DNA from: B69-G16 sp964501905
GTDB lineage: Archaea > Thermoproteota > Thermoprotei > Thermofilales > B69-G16
Assembly: GCA_964501905.1 (NCBI GenBank)
Contig: CAZCTW010000005.1
Coordinates: forward strand, 57,629 to 121,628
Direction: 5' to 3'
DNA: 64,000 bases
In this document: in pieces, positions 44,972-53,431 of the stretch
How positions within the stretch are numbered: the stretch's first letter is position 1
Layout of the letters: every line of letters starts with the position of its first letter
Position numbers and translations under genes: made by a program
Notes under the pieces: model-generated
Databases searched by the model: none
Told to the model about the DNA's origin: nothing
Seen by the model: only the letters and a program-made list of their open reading frames with translations

Positions 44972-46074
44972 AGAGCTTCCACCTTGGCAATTAGATCTAA
45001 AAGCCTCTTTCTGACCCGTTCAACTTCTGAAGAATCAACTGGAATTGTGGCTCCTTCCAAGTTTAAGACGTACCTACCCACGGGATCCAGTTTAACTGGT
45101 AAGACGCCGTGTTGGGCAAAATCTAAAATAAGTTTCTCTAAAACTTCCTCGTCAAGCTTTAACATCCTCGATAGATCGCTAAGGGGGAGGCGGGTATACG
45201 GATTTATAGCCTTCTTAACTTCCTCGGCAATTCTAACTTTATCTAATAAGAGATTTTGATCCTCGAAGTAGACGATGGAATCCTCGGCGACTCTATACGA
45301 TAACTTCTTTAAGACTTCCAAATCTACGCCGTAACTCTTCGAAAAGTCCTGGAGATCGAGAACGTAATCTTCTGAAATCCTCTTTTTCATAATCTCGATG
45401 ATTTCCCCCTCGTGGATAAATCTCCACCCGACTCTTAAATAGCCGCGTCTGGCTAGCAAATTTGAAAGAAAGTCTATTGCTTCGGGAAAATCCGAGAATA
45501 TCTCTAAGCTAGAGTAGTCTATCTCTTCTCTGAGCCGAGGCTCGAGAAATTCTTCTACAGTTCTTTTATTAAATTCTCCGAGAACTAAAACCTTTAAACC
45601 CTTCGAGCAAACTCTGGCCCTTCTATCCAAGGACCTCGCTGCTTCCTCAATTAAGTTTAGCAGTTCCCTCTCTTTTATATCTAATCTAGAAAAAAGCCCT
45701 GTAAAATCATAGTAGAAATTCTCGGCGATAACCTTGGCAATATCCTCTAGTAATTGTGCTTTCCCGATAACTTCGCCCCCGTCTCTAGAGAAGTAGAAAC
45801 TCAAAGACTTTCTTGCATCTTTTAGGATTTCCCTTAAATCTTCGACCGGTATTCCTGTAAGCTCGGATAGTCGAGACAGAGATATCCGGGTCTTCTCTAG
45901 CTTTTTTAAAAAATTCTGTTCTGTTTTTACGAGCAAACCCTTACTCTCGCAGAGGTATACTCCTGGAGGTAACTCTCCGGATTTTTTAAGCTCCCGAGCC
46001 AGCTCTAAGACTTTGCCAAACGGCACGTCCAATTCGTCGGCTAAAGCTTTCAAAGATGCTATCTTAACATACAT
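44968..46074 (-). CDS. Tandem winged-helix protein heading the kinase operon
   Basis: A 368-residue protein made of repeated winged-helix-like units: SLKALADELDVPFGKVLELA, SLSRLSELTGIPVEDLREIL, DLQDFSKSYGVDLEVLKKLS and LSDLSRMLKLDEEVLEKLIL all have the 'helix - turn - recognition helix' rhythm, separated by beta wings. No membrane segments. DNA binding is possible. Tandem winged-helix arrays of this kind also occur in PCI proteins and in UFL1, the scaffold E3 ligase for UFM1; the link is speculative but notable beside a ubiquitin-like/E1 gene set. ATG 46074 is divergent from the HExxH protein gene, with a shared AT-rich core. Confidence 0.55.
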   Translation of the reverse strand: MYVKIASLKALADELDVPFGKVLELARELKKSGELPPGVYLCESKGLLVKTEQNFLKKLEKTRISLSRLSELTGIPVEDLREILKDARKSLSFYFSRDGGEVIGKAQLLEDIAKVIAENFYYDFTGLFSRLDIKERELLNLIEEAARSLDRRARVCSKGLKVLVLGEFNKRTVEEFLEPRLREEIDYSSLEIFSDFPEAIDFLSNLLARRGYLRVGWRFIHEGEIIEIMKKRISEDYVLDLQDFSKSYGVDLEVLKKLSYRVAEDSIVYFEDQNLLLDKVRIAEEVKKAINPYTRLPLSDLSRMLKLDEEVLEKLILDFAQHGVLPVKLDPVGRYVLNLEGATIPVDSSEVERVRKRLLDLIAKVEAL

Positions 46075-46097
46075 TATTTAGTAAAATTAAGTAAAAA

Positions 46098-46112
46098 CGG
46101 ATATATTTTTCG
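46098..46112. promoter_or_regulatory. Shared TATA region of divergent operons
   Basis: The run GGATATATTTTTCG lies about 30 bases before both the minus-strand ATG at 46074 and the plus-strand ATG at 46137, so a single AT-rich core may serve as TATA box in both directions. Confidence 0.35.
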
Positions 46113-46136
46113 ATAGCAACTAGTTATCACAGCGAA

Positions 46137-46841
46137 ATGAAACTGGAAAACCTTGTACTCAGGGAAAATATCTTCAACCTAAATGTAAACGTTAAAGTTA
46201 AATCTATGGAAGATGACGCCCTAGCCTTCCTCATTGAAGAAAATGGAACCTTCACTATAGTTCTAAGAAAGAACATGCCAGTCAGATATAGGAGATACTT
46301 AAAGAGTATAGTTAGGCATGAACTCTGCCACGCTAAAGACGTAGAAGAGGGGTTATACGATCTATACATGAGGAAAACAGGAGTTGAAGCCCTAGACCGC
46401 TACGCCGCATACATGTATAAAGCCTACACGGATTATATAGCCGGTTTTAGATTTCTTAGAAGCTATGGGTGGGGAGCATACTGCCAGTTTAGGAAATTAG
46501 CGACGGCTAGGCTTAGGGAGTTACCGTCTAGATGTGGAATAAATTCTTTTTTAAAATCTTTAAAACACATCGCGGTTTTATCGATTCCCACTTTCCAAAC
46601 TAGAGGCTGGAAAAACAATGAATTATATAAAATAATTATAGATGACTTCGACTACATACGCAGAAAGGATAACTGGAGTCGCAGATCGGAGGCGCTACTG
46701 CTTGAGACTTTAGCGCTTCTCCTATTTCTAAAGGGTAGTATTCGAGACCTTCCCTGGACGGCAGAGCTATTAAACTTAAAAGACGAGAATCTCTGCCATA
46801 AGTGGATTTCTAGGATTCACTTTAAGAGTAGTATTTTATAA
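46137..46841 (+). CDS. Putative metallopeptidase (HExxH) preceding the subtilase
   Basis: A 234-residue protein. A beta-hairpin (DDALAFLIEENGTFTIVLRK) leads to the helix SIVRHELCHAKDVEEGLYDL, giving HELCH, with a possible third ligand Asp or Glu soon after. The rest is helical. No signal peptide is visible. Its stop and the subtilase start overlap as TAATG, so the two proteases are coupled. Family assignment beyond 'zincin-like' is not possible by eye. Confidence 0.6.
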   Translation: MKLENLVLRENIFNLNVNVKVKSMEDDALAFLIEENGTFTIVLRKNMPVRYRRYLKSIVRHELCHAKDVEEGLYDLYMRKTGVEALDRYAAYMYKAYTDYIAGFRFLRSYGWGAYCQFRKLATARLRELPSRCGINSFLKSLKHIAVLSIPTFQTRGWKNNELYKIIIDDFDYIRRKDNWSRRSEALLLETLALLLFLKGSIRDLPWTAELLNLKDENLCHKWISRIHFKSSIL

Positions 46842-48760
46842 TGCTTTTTGCCATAGACTATGCCGAGTATATCGGAATGGGAATTGCTTTCTCCTTAGAA
46901 TGGAGAGTTTATCTTATTAATCTCCTACTCGATAGAACCGATATGGCCGAGTTTTGGAGAGACTTCGGGCTCTCCTTATCGACCAAATTGAGGAGTCGGA
47001 TACCTCTAATCTTCTATACGGCAGAGCCTATCGGAGAGCTCTATCACCCGGGAATGAAGGAGGAAAAGGGTTTATCCATTATTGAATCTTTTCTTAAAGC
47101 GAGAATTATTAGAGCTCTATCAGCTACGCCTAGGTACGCTTTTAACAGGGTAGCAGCGTTCAGCGCTTTTATCGATGCTCGCGAATTCCTAAAACTGCGA
47201 GAAGAGATAATGAGAGAATGTGGAATCATTAAAGTTGAAATTGCAAAACCGATACAACTCTTCTTAAAAGAAACAGTACCTCTTGTAGAAGCCCCCGCTG
47301 CTTGGAGCCACGGATTTACTGGTAAGAGTGTTAGAGTAGCCGTATTAGACACGGGTGTTGACTGGACCCACCCGGCTCTTCGCGGAAACGTGTTGGAGTA
47401 CAGTTACATGCAGGAGGCTTGCCAGTACATAGAAGACATTTTCATATACATCCTAGCTCTAACTTTAAAAAACTCCGGAGTTCCAGATGAGGAGATAGAA
47501 AGGGCTATAGAAGAACTCTTGCAGAAGAAAGAGATAGCGGAGATATTAGAATTCGTGAAAGAGCCGTCGTGCACAGCGAAAGACGTTGACGGGCATGGAA
47601 CTCACGTAGCTGGGATAGTAGCCAGCAAAGGCGAGTATAGGGGTGTGGCTCCTGACGCGGGGATTTTAAGCATTAAGCTCGGCAGCGCAGTATCCACTTT
47701 AAGATTACTAATTCTCATTCAAACGCTACTGAGGAAAAAGTTGCTTACAGAGAGAGATTTAAAAGAGATAGGTAGGCGCTTGTTGTTGTCTTTTACGGAT
47801 ACCCTAGCTTACGCTATAGAACAAGCAGCTAGGAAAAACGTAGACGTCATAAGCATGAGCGTGGGCTACCCCGGCTCGCCAGATGACTTGGTATGCACTA
47901 TAGTCGATAGAGTAGCTGAAATGGGAATTTTGGTGGTGGCGGCTGCCGGAAACGAAGGCCCGCTATCGGGCACGGTGAAGGCTCCCGCTATGGCTAGGGG
48001 GGCTATAGCTGTAGGAGCTGTAGATAAGAAAGGGGTTTTAACGAGTTACAGTAGCCGAGGGCCAGCTCCAGATGGAAGAACAAAACCTGATATCCTAGCT
48101 CCGGGGGGAGATTTAGACGATCCGGTAATCTCAACTTTATCCTCTACTCTCGCTGAAGAGAGGAAAGCGGAACTAGATAGTAGAGTTGTAGATAGTGAAT
48201 ATGTAGGTATGACCGGGACTAGTATGGCTACTCCTCATGTTGCCGGCGCTGCGGCTATACTGATTCAGGCAGTTAGAGAACAAGAATGTTCTGATAAAGC
48301 GAGCGTGGCGACTATGGTTAAAGCCGCCTTGCTGGGCTCGGCGGTGGACTTGGGCTATGATTCGAACGAGCAGGGTCACGGCTTACTGAATATTAGGAGA
48401 GCTTTGGAGGGGGTTTACGGCGTACTTGGAGTGAAGAGTATCCCAGAGGAAAGGTATATTGTAATGCTTCCAGAGAAAAAAGAGGAACAAGCGAGTATAG
48501 AAAAGGGGTTAGGGCTTTCGAATTCTCTACTGATAGGCTTAGGAGCGGGAGCTTTAGCCGCGTTGATATTTGGCATGCTATCTTCGCCGAGGAGAGAAGC
48601 GAAAGAGGAGGGTGTGAAATTGGCTAGGGAGGCTATTGAAAAACGCCTACAAGAGCTTAGAGACGAATATGCAATGGGTAAGATAAGCAGAGAAGAATAC
48701 CTAAAGCTTAGAACTGAACTAGAGAAATTTCTTGACGATTTAGAGAGGCGTAGTTTTTAG
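46841..48760 (+). CDS. Subtilisin-like serine protease (S8) with C-terminal membrane anchor and SHOCT-like tail
   Basis: A 639-residue S8 protease. Catalytic Asp170 in VAVLDTGVDWTHPA, His252 in VDGHGTHVAG, Asn371 in AAAGNEGP (oxyanion) and Ser461 in GMTGTSMATPHVAG are all present. About 150 residues precede the catalytic domain, the last part looking like an I9-type propeptide (RYAFNRVAAFSAFIDAREF). There is a 75-residue insertion between Asp and His. After the domain comes a membrane helix (SLLIGLGAGALAALIFGML) and a tail RDEYAMGKISREEYLKLRTE, the island's recurring hairpin. No clear signal peptide is seen, so the side of the membrane is uncertain. Convergent overlap of four bases with the next gene. 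Confidence 0.92.
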   Translation: MLFAIDYAEYIGMGIAFSLEWRVYLINLLLDRTDMAEFWRDFGLSLSTKLRSRIPLIFYTAEPIGELYHPGMKEEKGLSIIESFLKARIIRALSATPRYAFNRVAAFSAFIDAREFLKLREEIMRECGIIKVEIAKPIQLFLKETVPLVEAPAAWSHGFTGKSVRVAVLDTGVDWTHPALRGNVLEYSYMQEACQYIEDIFIYILALTLKNSGVPDEEIERAIEELLQKKEIAEILEFVKEPSCTAKDVDGHGTHVAGIVASKGEYRGVAPDAGILSIKLGSAVSTLRLLILIQTLLRKKLLTERDLKEIGRRLLLSFTDTLAYAIEQAARKNVDVISMSVGYPGSPDDLVCTIVDRVAEMGILVVAAAGNEGPLSGTVKAPAMARGAIAVGAVDKKGVLTSYSSRGPAPDGRTKPDILAPGGDLDDPVISTLSSTLAEERKAELDSRVVDSEYVGMTGTSMATPHVAGAAAILIQAVREQECSDKASVATMVKAALLGSAVDLGYDSNEQGHGLLNIRRALEGVYGVLGVKSIPEERYIVMLPEKKEEQASIEKGLGLSNSLLIGLGAGALAALIFGMLSSPRREAKEEGVKLAREAIEKRLQELRDEYAMGKISREEYLKLRTELEKFLDDLERRSF

Positions 48761-50706
48761 GACTTGGTCTTCGCTTCGACAACCAGAGCTTTCTTCAGGA
48801 TTTCTCCCAGTTTTTTCAAGTACATATCCTCGCTTATAGCCCCCTCTAACAGCATCTCGTCTAGAATTTCCAATTCCTTATCGATTTCACGGGGTAATGG
48901 AGGTAGCTGGGGAGAGTAGCTGGCTATATAGGTTGCTATATCCACGAGCAATGGGTCTTGGTTGTTATAGTATGTTTTCATCTTTTTTAAATCTACGAGC
49001 ATTAAACTGACTCTAGGATCTGAGCGTTTTTCGGCGTATGCCCTGCTGTCAGGATCCCAACCGGTGGGAGATGCCAGAACCACGAGCGTTCTCTCCTTTC
49101 CCGAGAAGGAATCTACCCACGGTTTAACTTCGCTATAGCTTAGGGGAGAGTGGTCTAGGGAATGTTCGTCGAAGTAGAGCTTATCGATTCTGGAGAAGAC
49201 TATTACGATTACTTTGAATCTACGTCGTTTAAATAAGCCCTTCGTAGCGTATACGGCTTCAAGACATTTATTCTGAGGCAACTTCCCGAATTTTTCATAG
49301 TCAAATTCTACTCCATACAGTTTACACTTATCCTCTACGATTTTCCTATAGTTCTCCACTAAACTATACTCTCTAACCCTATCTAAACTATACTCTTCTC
49401 TAGGTTTCCACTTATTTACAACCCCCTTCATCAAGTCGATGAACTCGTCCTCCATGCGCCTAGCGCTCCTCCCATCTATAGCGGCCAATAGCTCATCTGT
49501 CGTAGCCTGTCTAAGGAGCAGGTAGTCGCCCATATCCTCCTTTACGACGGCTATAGGGTGTTCGAGTATAACCGTTACCTTTTCCCCCTTGTACTCCCTA
49601 GTGGTCCACCTAACCCCTTTATCTACGACTACCTCTTTCTTAAACCTCTTTATAGCCGGGGCGAGAGAAGCCAACGCGTATCCAAGAGCTGCGGATAAGC
49701 TTAGCTTAGCGGCTTCACCGAGTAGAGTTTCAATATCCACCTTTTCCTCGGCTACAGCGACAGGCTTTGCTTCAATTTCCACGGGCTCTACCTCTATCTT
49801 AACGGAGTTACTGTAGACTTCATAGTTGGCTCCCTCCTCATCTCTATAAGACGCCTTTGCGGGCAACAGCATTACCATTCCTTTTCTAGCTTTAAATGCG
49901 TACCTCAATCTCTTCTTTTCGCCCGGTTCCAACTCCCCCATCCAGAAAGCATCTCCTCTAATTTCTAGATTCTCGACATTATCTTCTAACGCCACGTCTA
50001 CTGCTTTAGCGGATCCGACATTCCTCACTACGAGGTCGACGTAGACCCATTCTCCGTCTTTGACTTTACTCTTGTCAATTTTCTTCTCTATGACTAGGCG
50101 AGGCGTGAGAGGCGGGGCTATTGAAACAACCACGCTATCCGTCTTTGCCTTGCCTTTAACTTCGCCTACTCCTTCAATTTGGAAAGGACCTATAATTCCT
50201 GAGCCCTGTTTCACGGCTTTAAGCTCCGCCTTCAATTCAATCCATCCGTGAGGCGGTATTTCGTGTACGCCAGATATCTGGTTCCAGAGAATGGTGAAGT
50301 GTTCAGACCATCCTCCTGTAACGGTTAATTTCACGTGGGTGTCGGCGTGGTTTACGATTTTTAATACAACGTTTATGTTTTTGTTCTGACGTATATTTCT
50401 AGAGCTGACGGATACATGGGCTTCAATAAGCTTGATGGGCTCCCGCTTGTATACCATAGCCCTGTCGATTTTCCGCAACCTATCTTCGACTACTTTAATG
50501 AATTTTTCTCTATCTCCTCGAAGCAACCTTTTCTTCAAAACTTCCCTTTTAAGGTATTCTTGTCTCTCCTTAAAGCGTTTAAGCTCCTTCTCGCTGTACT
50601 TAGCTAAATCCTCTAAACTTATATTATCGAGAAGCAAGCCTTCATCATCATATAGCATCTTCCTGATTTCATTGGCATTCTTCAAAAACTTCTCTAAGAA
50701 GCTCAT
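48757..50706 (-). CDS. Island protein M: CARDB/DUF11-like domains, 'ASPTGW' module and SHOCT-like tail
   Basis: A 649-residue protein. Residues 1-90 are a charged coiled coil; two beta domains follow (VSVSSRNIRQNKNINVVLKI and EWVYVDLVVRNVGSAKAVDV, CARDB/DUF11 type); then an Ala/Leu-rich helix (AAKLSLSAALGYALASLAPA); then an alpha/beta module with VVLASPTGWDPDSRAYAEKR and RVSLMLVDLKKMKTYYNN, homologous to the C-terminus of protein A at 34.9-36.1 kb. It closes with LLEGAISEDMYLKKLGEILK, the recurring hairpin. Despite its beta domains it has no signal peptide. ATGA overlap with the small gene before it. Role unknown. Confidence 0.65.
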   Translation of the reverse strand: MSFLEKFLKNANEIRKMLYDDEGLLLDNISLEDLAKYSEKELKRFKERQEYLKREVLKKRLLRGDREKFIKVVEDRLRKIDRAMVYKREPIKLIEAHVSVSSRNIRQNKNINVVLKIVNHADTHVKLTVTGGWSEHFTILWNQISGVHEIPPHGWIELKAELKAVKQGSGIIGPFQIEGVGEVKGKAKTDSVVVSIAPPLTPRLVIEKKIDKSKVKDGEWVYVDLVVRNVGSAKAVDVALEDNVENLEIRGDAFWMGELEPGEKKRLRYAFKARKGMVMLLPAKASYRDEEGANYEVYSNSVKIEVEPVEIEAKPVAVAEEKVDIETLLGEAAKLSLSAALGYALASLAPAIKRFKKEVVVDKGVRWTTREYKGEKVTVILEHPIAVVKEDMGDYLLLRQATTDELLAAIDGRSARRMEDEFIDLMKGVVNKWKPREEYSLDRVREYSLVENYRKIVEDKCKLYGVEFDYEKFGKLPQNKCLEAVYATKGLFKRRRFKVIVIVFSRIDKLYFDEHSLDHSPLSYSEVKPWVDSFSGKERTLVVLASPTGWDPDSRAYAEKRSDPRVSLMLVDLKKMKTYYNNQDPLLVDIATYIASYSPQLPPLPREIDKELEILDEMLLEGAISEDMYLKKLGEILKKALVVEAKTKS

Positions 50707-51110
50707 ACCTTCCCGAGCCTCCTAAGCTCTATCTCCACCTCTGCGAGTTTCTCCTCGTACCTAGACATTAACATCAAGTAGACTTTTCTGCCAATTTTCC
50801 CCTCGCAAAATCTCTTAGAAATAGCTTCAAGTATAGAGAGGTACTTCTCTCTAAGCCTTAAAAGCTCAGCTAGCCTAGTATAGTATTCCACGTATTTTTC
50901 TAACTCTTTCTCGCCGAGCTTCAATCCTCTTTCCTTGGCTTTTTCCTCTATTATAGCTCTCACATCTATTTTCTCTTCCTCTTTTTCGAGATAATGACTC
51001 GGCGGGAGAAAAATCACAGAAGGAGGAACCTTTACCTTCTTAGCCTTAACCTCTCTGCCGACGGCTAAACCCCCGGCGAAAGCAAGTAGGGATAGCCACT
51101 TGCTAACCAA
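50703..51110 (-). CDS. Island protein N: small anchored protein with SHOCT-like hairpin
   Basis: A 135-residue protein: short hydrophobic N-terminus (WLSLLAFAGGLAVG), linker, and a helical C-terminal half with RFCEGKIGRKVYLMLMSRYE, the island's recurring hairpin. TTG 51110 has GGGGAG just upstream. It is coupled by ATGA to protein M and is probably its partner. Confidence 0.6.
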   Translation of the reverse strand: MVSKWLSLLAFAGGLAVGREVKAKKVKVPPSVIFLPPSHYLEKEEEKIDVRAIIEEKAKERGLKLGEKELEKYVEYYTRLAELLRLREKYLSILEAISKRFCEGKIGRKVYLMLMSRYEEKLAEVEIELRRLGKV

Positions 51111-51260
51111 AGATCTCCCCTATACTAAGTAAGGAGGGGGATTTTAAATCTCTCTCTTTAGTCGGAGAGTGCCCAATTTTGGGCATAAACGTTGCCAAGA
51201 GTATCATTCAAGTTTCGTAGCTTGTTACTTTAAACTTCGGCATATGAAAAGCCGCGAAAC

Positions 51261-51271
51261 GGATAAAAATA
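51261..51271 (+). promoter_or_regulatory. Probable TATA box of the gap-split membrane gene
   Basis: GGATAAAAATA is centred about 26 bases before ATG 51292, supporting that ATG rather than the upstream GTG 51169 or ATG 51244. Confidence 0.4.
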
Positions 51272-51291
51272 CGTTGAGGCTTTCAGGATTT

Positions 51292-51875
51292 ATGGAGAAG
51301 TGGAGGTATTACTCTTCCGTATTCTTGTTTAGGTTTGGCGGCACGGTGATAGTATTTTTAGCNNNNNNNNNNNNNNNNNNNNNNNNNNNNNNNNNNNNNN
51401 NNNNNNNNNNNNNNNNNNNNNNNNNNNNNNNNNNNNNNNNNNNNNNNNNNNNNNNNNNNNNNATTACTCTTCCGTATTCTTGTTTAGGTTTGGCGGCACG
51501 GTGATAGTATTTTTAGCCATTACGGATTTTCTCAGACAAGTGTTGATACTCGGGATAATTTTCAATCTTTTCTCGATAGGAGAGGCATCTGGCTTTTTCT
51601 CCCTATTTCTACCCAGCTTCTATATTTTTCTCGGAAAAATGCTATTGGTCGCTCTTTCGATTATAGCCGCTGTCCTCTCGGTAACCGTGGTAATCTCTGG
51701 CTATAAACTATACAAGCTTAGTTTTAAAGCCGAAAGAGGCTTGCTTAGAACTGAAGAGAAGCAGAGGTTTTTTGCAGGCTTAGTTTCCCAGTTTTTCCTA
51801 ACGTTAATAGTTGGCGCCTACATCACCGCCTTAGGATTGGGAGCCGTTATAGTCGGTTTTATTCTCTCTCGCTAG
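51292..51875 (+). CDS. Four-helix membrane protein, split by an artificial assembly gap
   Basis: Collapsing the 55-base duplicate and the 100 Ns removes 155 bases and joins the two halves in one frame, giving 142 residues from ATG 51292 to 51875. The product begins MEKWRYYSSVFLFRFGGTVI and has about four membrane helices (e.g. LLVALSIIAAVLSVTVVIS, FFLTLIVGAYITALGLGAVI). As written, each half is in a different frame only because of the gap. It is convergent with the HerA-like gene. Function unknown; it is one of several small membrane proteins of the island. Confidence 0.7.
51308..51362. repeat. 55-bp sequence duplicated across the gap, left copy
   Basis: Identical base for base to 51463-51517. 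An exact 55-base contig overlap is what a de Bruijn assembler with that k-mer length would leave at two unjoined contig ends. Confidence 0.9.
51363..51462. other. Assembly gap (100 N), probably artefactual
   Basis: Exactly 100 Ns between two copies of the same 55 bases. No sequence is likely missing; the contigs should be overlapped instead. Confidence 0.9.
51463..51517. repeat. 55-bp sequence duplicated across the gap, right copy
   Basis: Identical to 51308-51362. See the gap entry. Confidence 0.9.
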
Positions 51876-52995
51876 GCTCCACCTTCCTCCTAGCCCACTC
51901 GAATATCCTGTATGCGGTTAACAATTTGTTAGCTAGATACCCCGTTTTAACGTTTACATAGTTGAGGACATAGGCTCCAGCTAGATTTAAAATTGCCTTG
52001 GCTAGGATGGTTTTCATCGATAAATCTAGGACGCGCGGATCTACCAAAGGCACGCCTCTGGGGGGCGCGCCGCCGTAGAGTTTATAAGTTAAAAATTTTG
52101 CTTTTTCTTTAACGCTGTCGGCGTTTGAGAATTCGATTTTTAGGATGGAGTGTCTACGCTTTATTTTCAGGACTCTCCATCTTTCACCTCTTCTCTCGAA
52201 AACAGCACATCCTTCTACTTTCCCCGTTTTGAGAAATTCGCTTACGATAGCTGAAGCCTTAGATAAGGAGATTATGTACTCGAATTTCCTCAAGTCAACC
52301 TTCCTAGCATACTCTATGGGAATTGAGTGAAGATAGAGAGCATAGTTGGGGGGAGAATTGAGCAGGCTCCAGGCGTATTTCTTATCTGCTAGCAGATAGG
52401 ATTCTTCCATTAGAAAAATAAGAGGTTTACCGACTAAGCTTTGAATAAGGTAGAGGGCTAAAGCGTAGGCATACCTTAAGGTCTTATCGTTGAAGTAAGG
52501 CAGCATGTAAACGGCTTGACGCTTCATGGAGATTTCGGAGAAGTCTCTAAAATTATGCTGGATGATTAGCGTGTTTAGATCCTCGTAACGGCACTTAGTT
52601 TTTTTAACGGCTTTTATGACAGAAGCTAAATCACCGTATTTGACTAGCCCCACTATTTTTCTAAAACATTTATCATCGAGGTTTAAGAGTAGAGCAACAG
52701 AAGGCATGAATACAGGTTTCAATCCTACCGGTACTCCTAAAACCCCCGATAAATCAAAAAGACCATATTCTACTCTATACAAGCTTTTCAGCTGCTCGAG
52801 TAAAGGCAGAGCTTTTCCTTCCAAATTTACCCAAACTACGGTTAAACCTTCTAAAACAGACTTTTCAAGTAAATACGCTAGAAATTCAGTTTTTTCTATG
52901 AAGTCCTCGTATACTAGAGCAACGTTAGCTCCGCCAACTAGGGGGATACGATAAGACCTATACTCGTCCAGAAAGCCTAGCGTTAGAGAATGCAC
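51859..52995 (-). CDS. HerA/VirD4-like ATPase-fold protein lacking a visible Walker A
   Basis: A 378-residue protein whose motif order follows HerA/FtsK-type ATPases: VPLVGGANVALVYEDF stands where a P-loop would be, but there is no GxxxxGK[ST]; then VVWVNLEGKALPLLEQL (strand 2, 'viD.kG'); QAVYMLPYFNDKTLRYAYAL; PLIFLMEESYLLADKKYAW (Walker B-like with EE); and YALYLHSIPIEYARKVDLRK ('tQ.p'). About 70 residues follow the fold. Loss of Walker A suggests a non-hydrolysing structural paralogue. It is the last gene of a three-gene operon with two membrane proteins. The assignment is by pattern and should be tested by profile search. Confidence 0.45.
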   Translation of the reverse strand: MHSLTLGFLDEYRSYRIPLVGGANVALVYEDFIEKTEFLAYLLEKSVLEGLTVVWVNLEGKALPLLEQLKSLYRVEYGLFDLSGVLGVPVGLKPVFMPSVALLLNLDDKCFRKIVGLVKYGDLASVIKAVKKTKCRYEDLNTLIIQHNFRDFSEISMKRQAVYMLPYFNDKTLRYAYALALYLIQSLVGKPLIFLMEESYLLADKKYAWSLLNSPPNYALYLHSIPIEYARKVDLRKFEYIISLSKASAIVSEFLKTGKVEGCAVFERRGERWRVLKIKRRHSILKIEFSNADSVKEKAKFLTYKLYGGAPPRGVPLVDPRVLDLSMKTILAKAILNLAGAYVLNYVNVKTGYLANKLLTAYRIFEWARRKVEPSERE

Positions 52996-52999
52996 AGGG

Positions 53000-53395
53000 T
53001 TACCCTTTTGATAATTTCGAAGCTATAACCGAGCCTACAAATCCTCCTATAGCTCCTATTAAAGCTCCTTTAAGGCCTAGTAGAATCATTAAAAGCCCTA
53101 TTCCAAGCCCTAGAAGCCATGATATAGGACCTAGAAGCGGCAATACTGGAGTCAATACCTTGCCTAGTATAAAGCCTAAAACGCTGAAAACCACGGCTAG
53201 TATGACTCCGCCCAGTATACCCGCCAAAAAACCAGCTAACGCCCCTTTAAAATTATCGCTGCCAGAGATATAACCAGCTGCTAAACCGCCTATAAAATCG
53301 CTTATCAAAGCTGTAACTCCGAAAATTCCTAAAACTACCTGTATAGCGAAGCCTATTAAAACTCCTAATATGAAATTGCCTTTCCTAGCCATCAA
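53000..53395 (-). CDS. Small Gly/Ala-rich membrane protein (DUF5518-like), paralogue 1
   Basis: A 131-residue protein with four hydrophobic segments; DFIGGLAAGYISGSDNFKGA and LAGFLAGILGGVILAVVF are characteristic. It closely parallels the protein at 56.4-56.8 kb (DLIAGLVAGYIADKKPGFAA) and resembles a small archaeal membrane family of unknown role. It is middle gene of the operon with the TPR-like membrane protein and the HerA-like protein. Confidence 0.65.
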   Translation of the reverse strand: MMARKGNFILGVLIGFAIQVVLGIFGVTALISDFIGGLAAGYISGSDNFKGALAGFLAGILGGVILAVVFSVLGFILGKVLTPVLPLLGPISWLLGLGIGLLMILLGLKGALIGAIGGFVGSVIASKLSKG

Positions 53396-53431
53396 TTAAA
53401 AATAGATATTGGCCGATATTTAAAAATTAGA

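Noticed and set aside
51169..51504. Reading frame running through the Ns as one protein from GTG 51169
   Set aside because: Its middle is undetermined sequence and its end results from the duplicated 55 bases read in the wrong frame; the collapsed gene from ATG 51292 is preferred.
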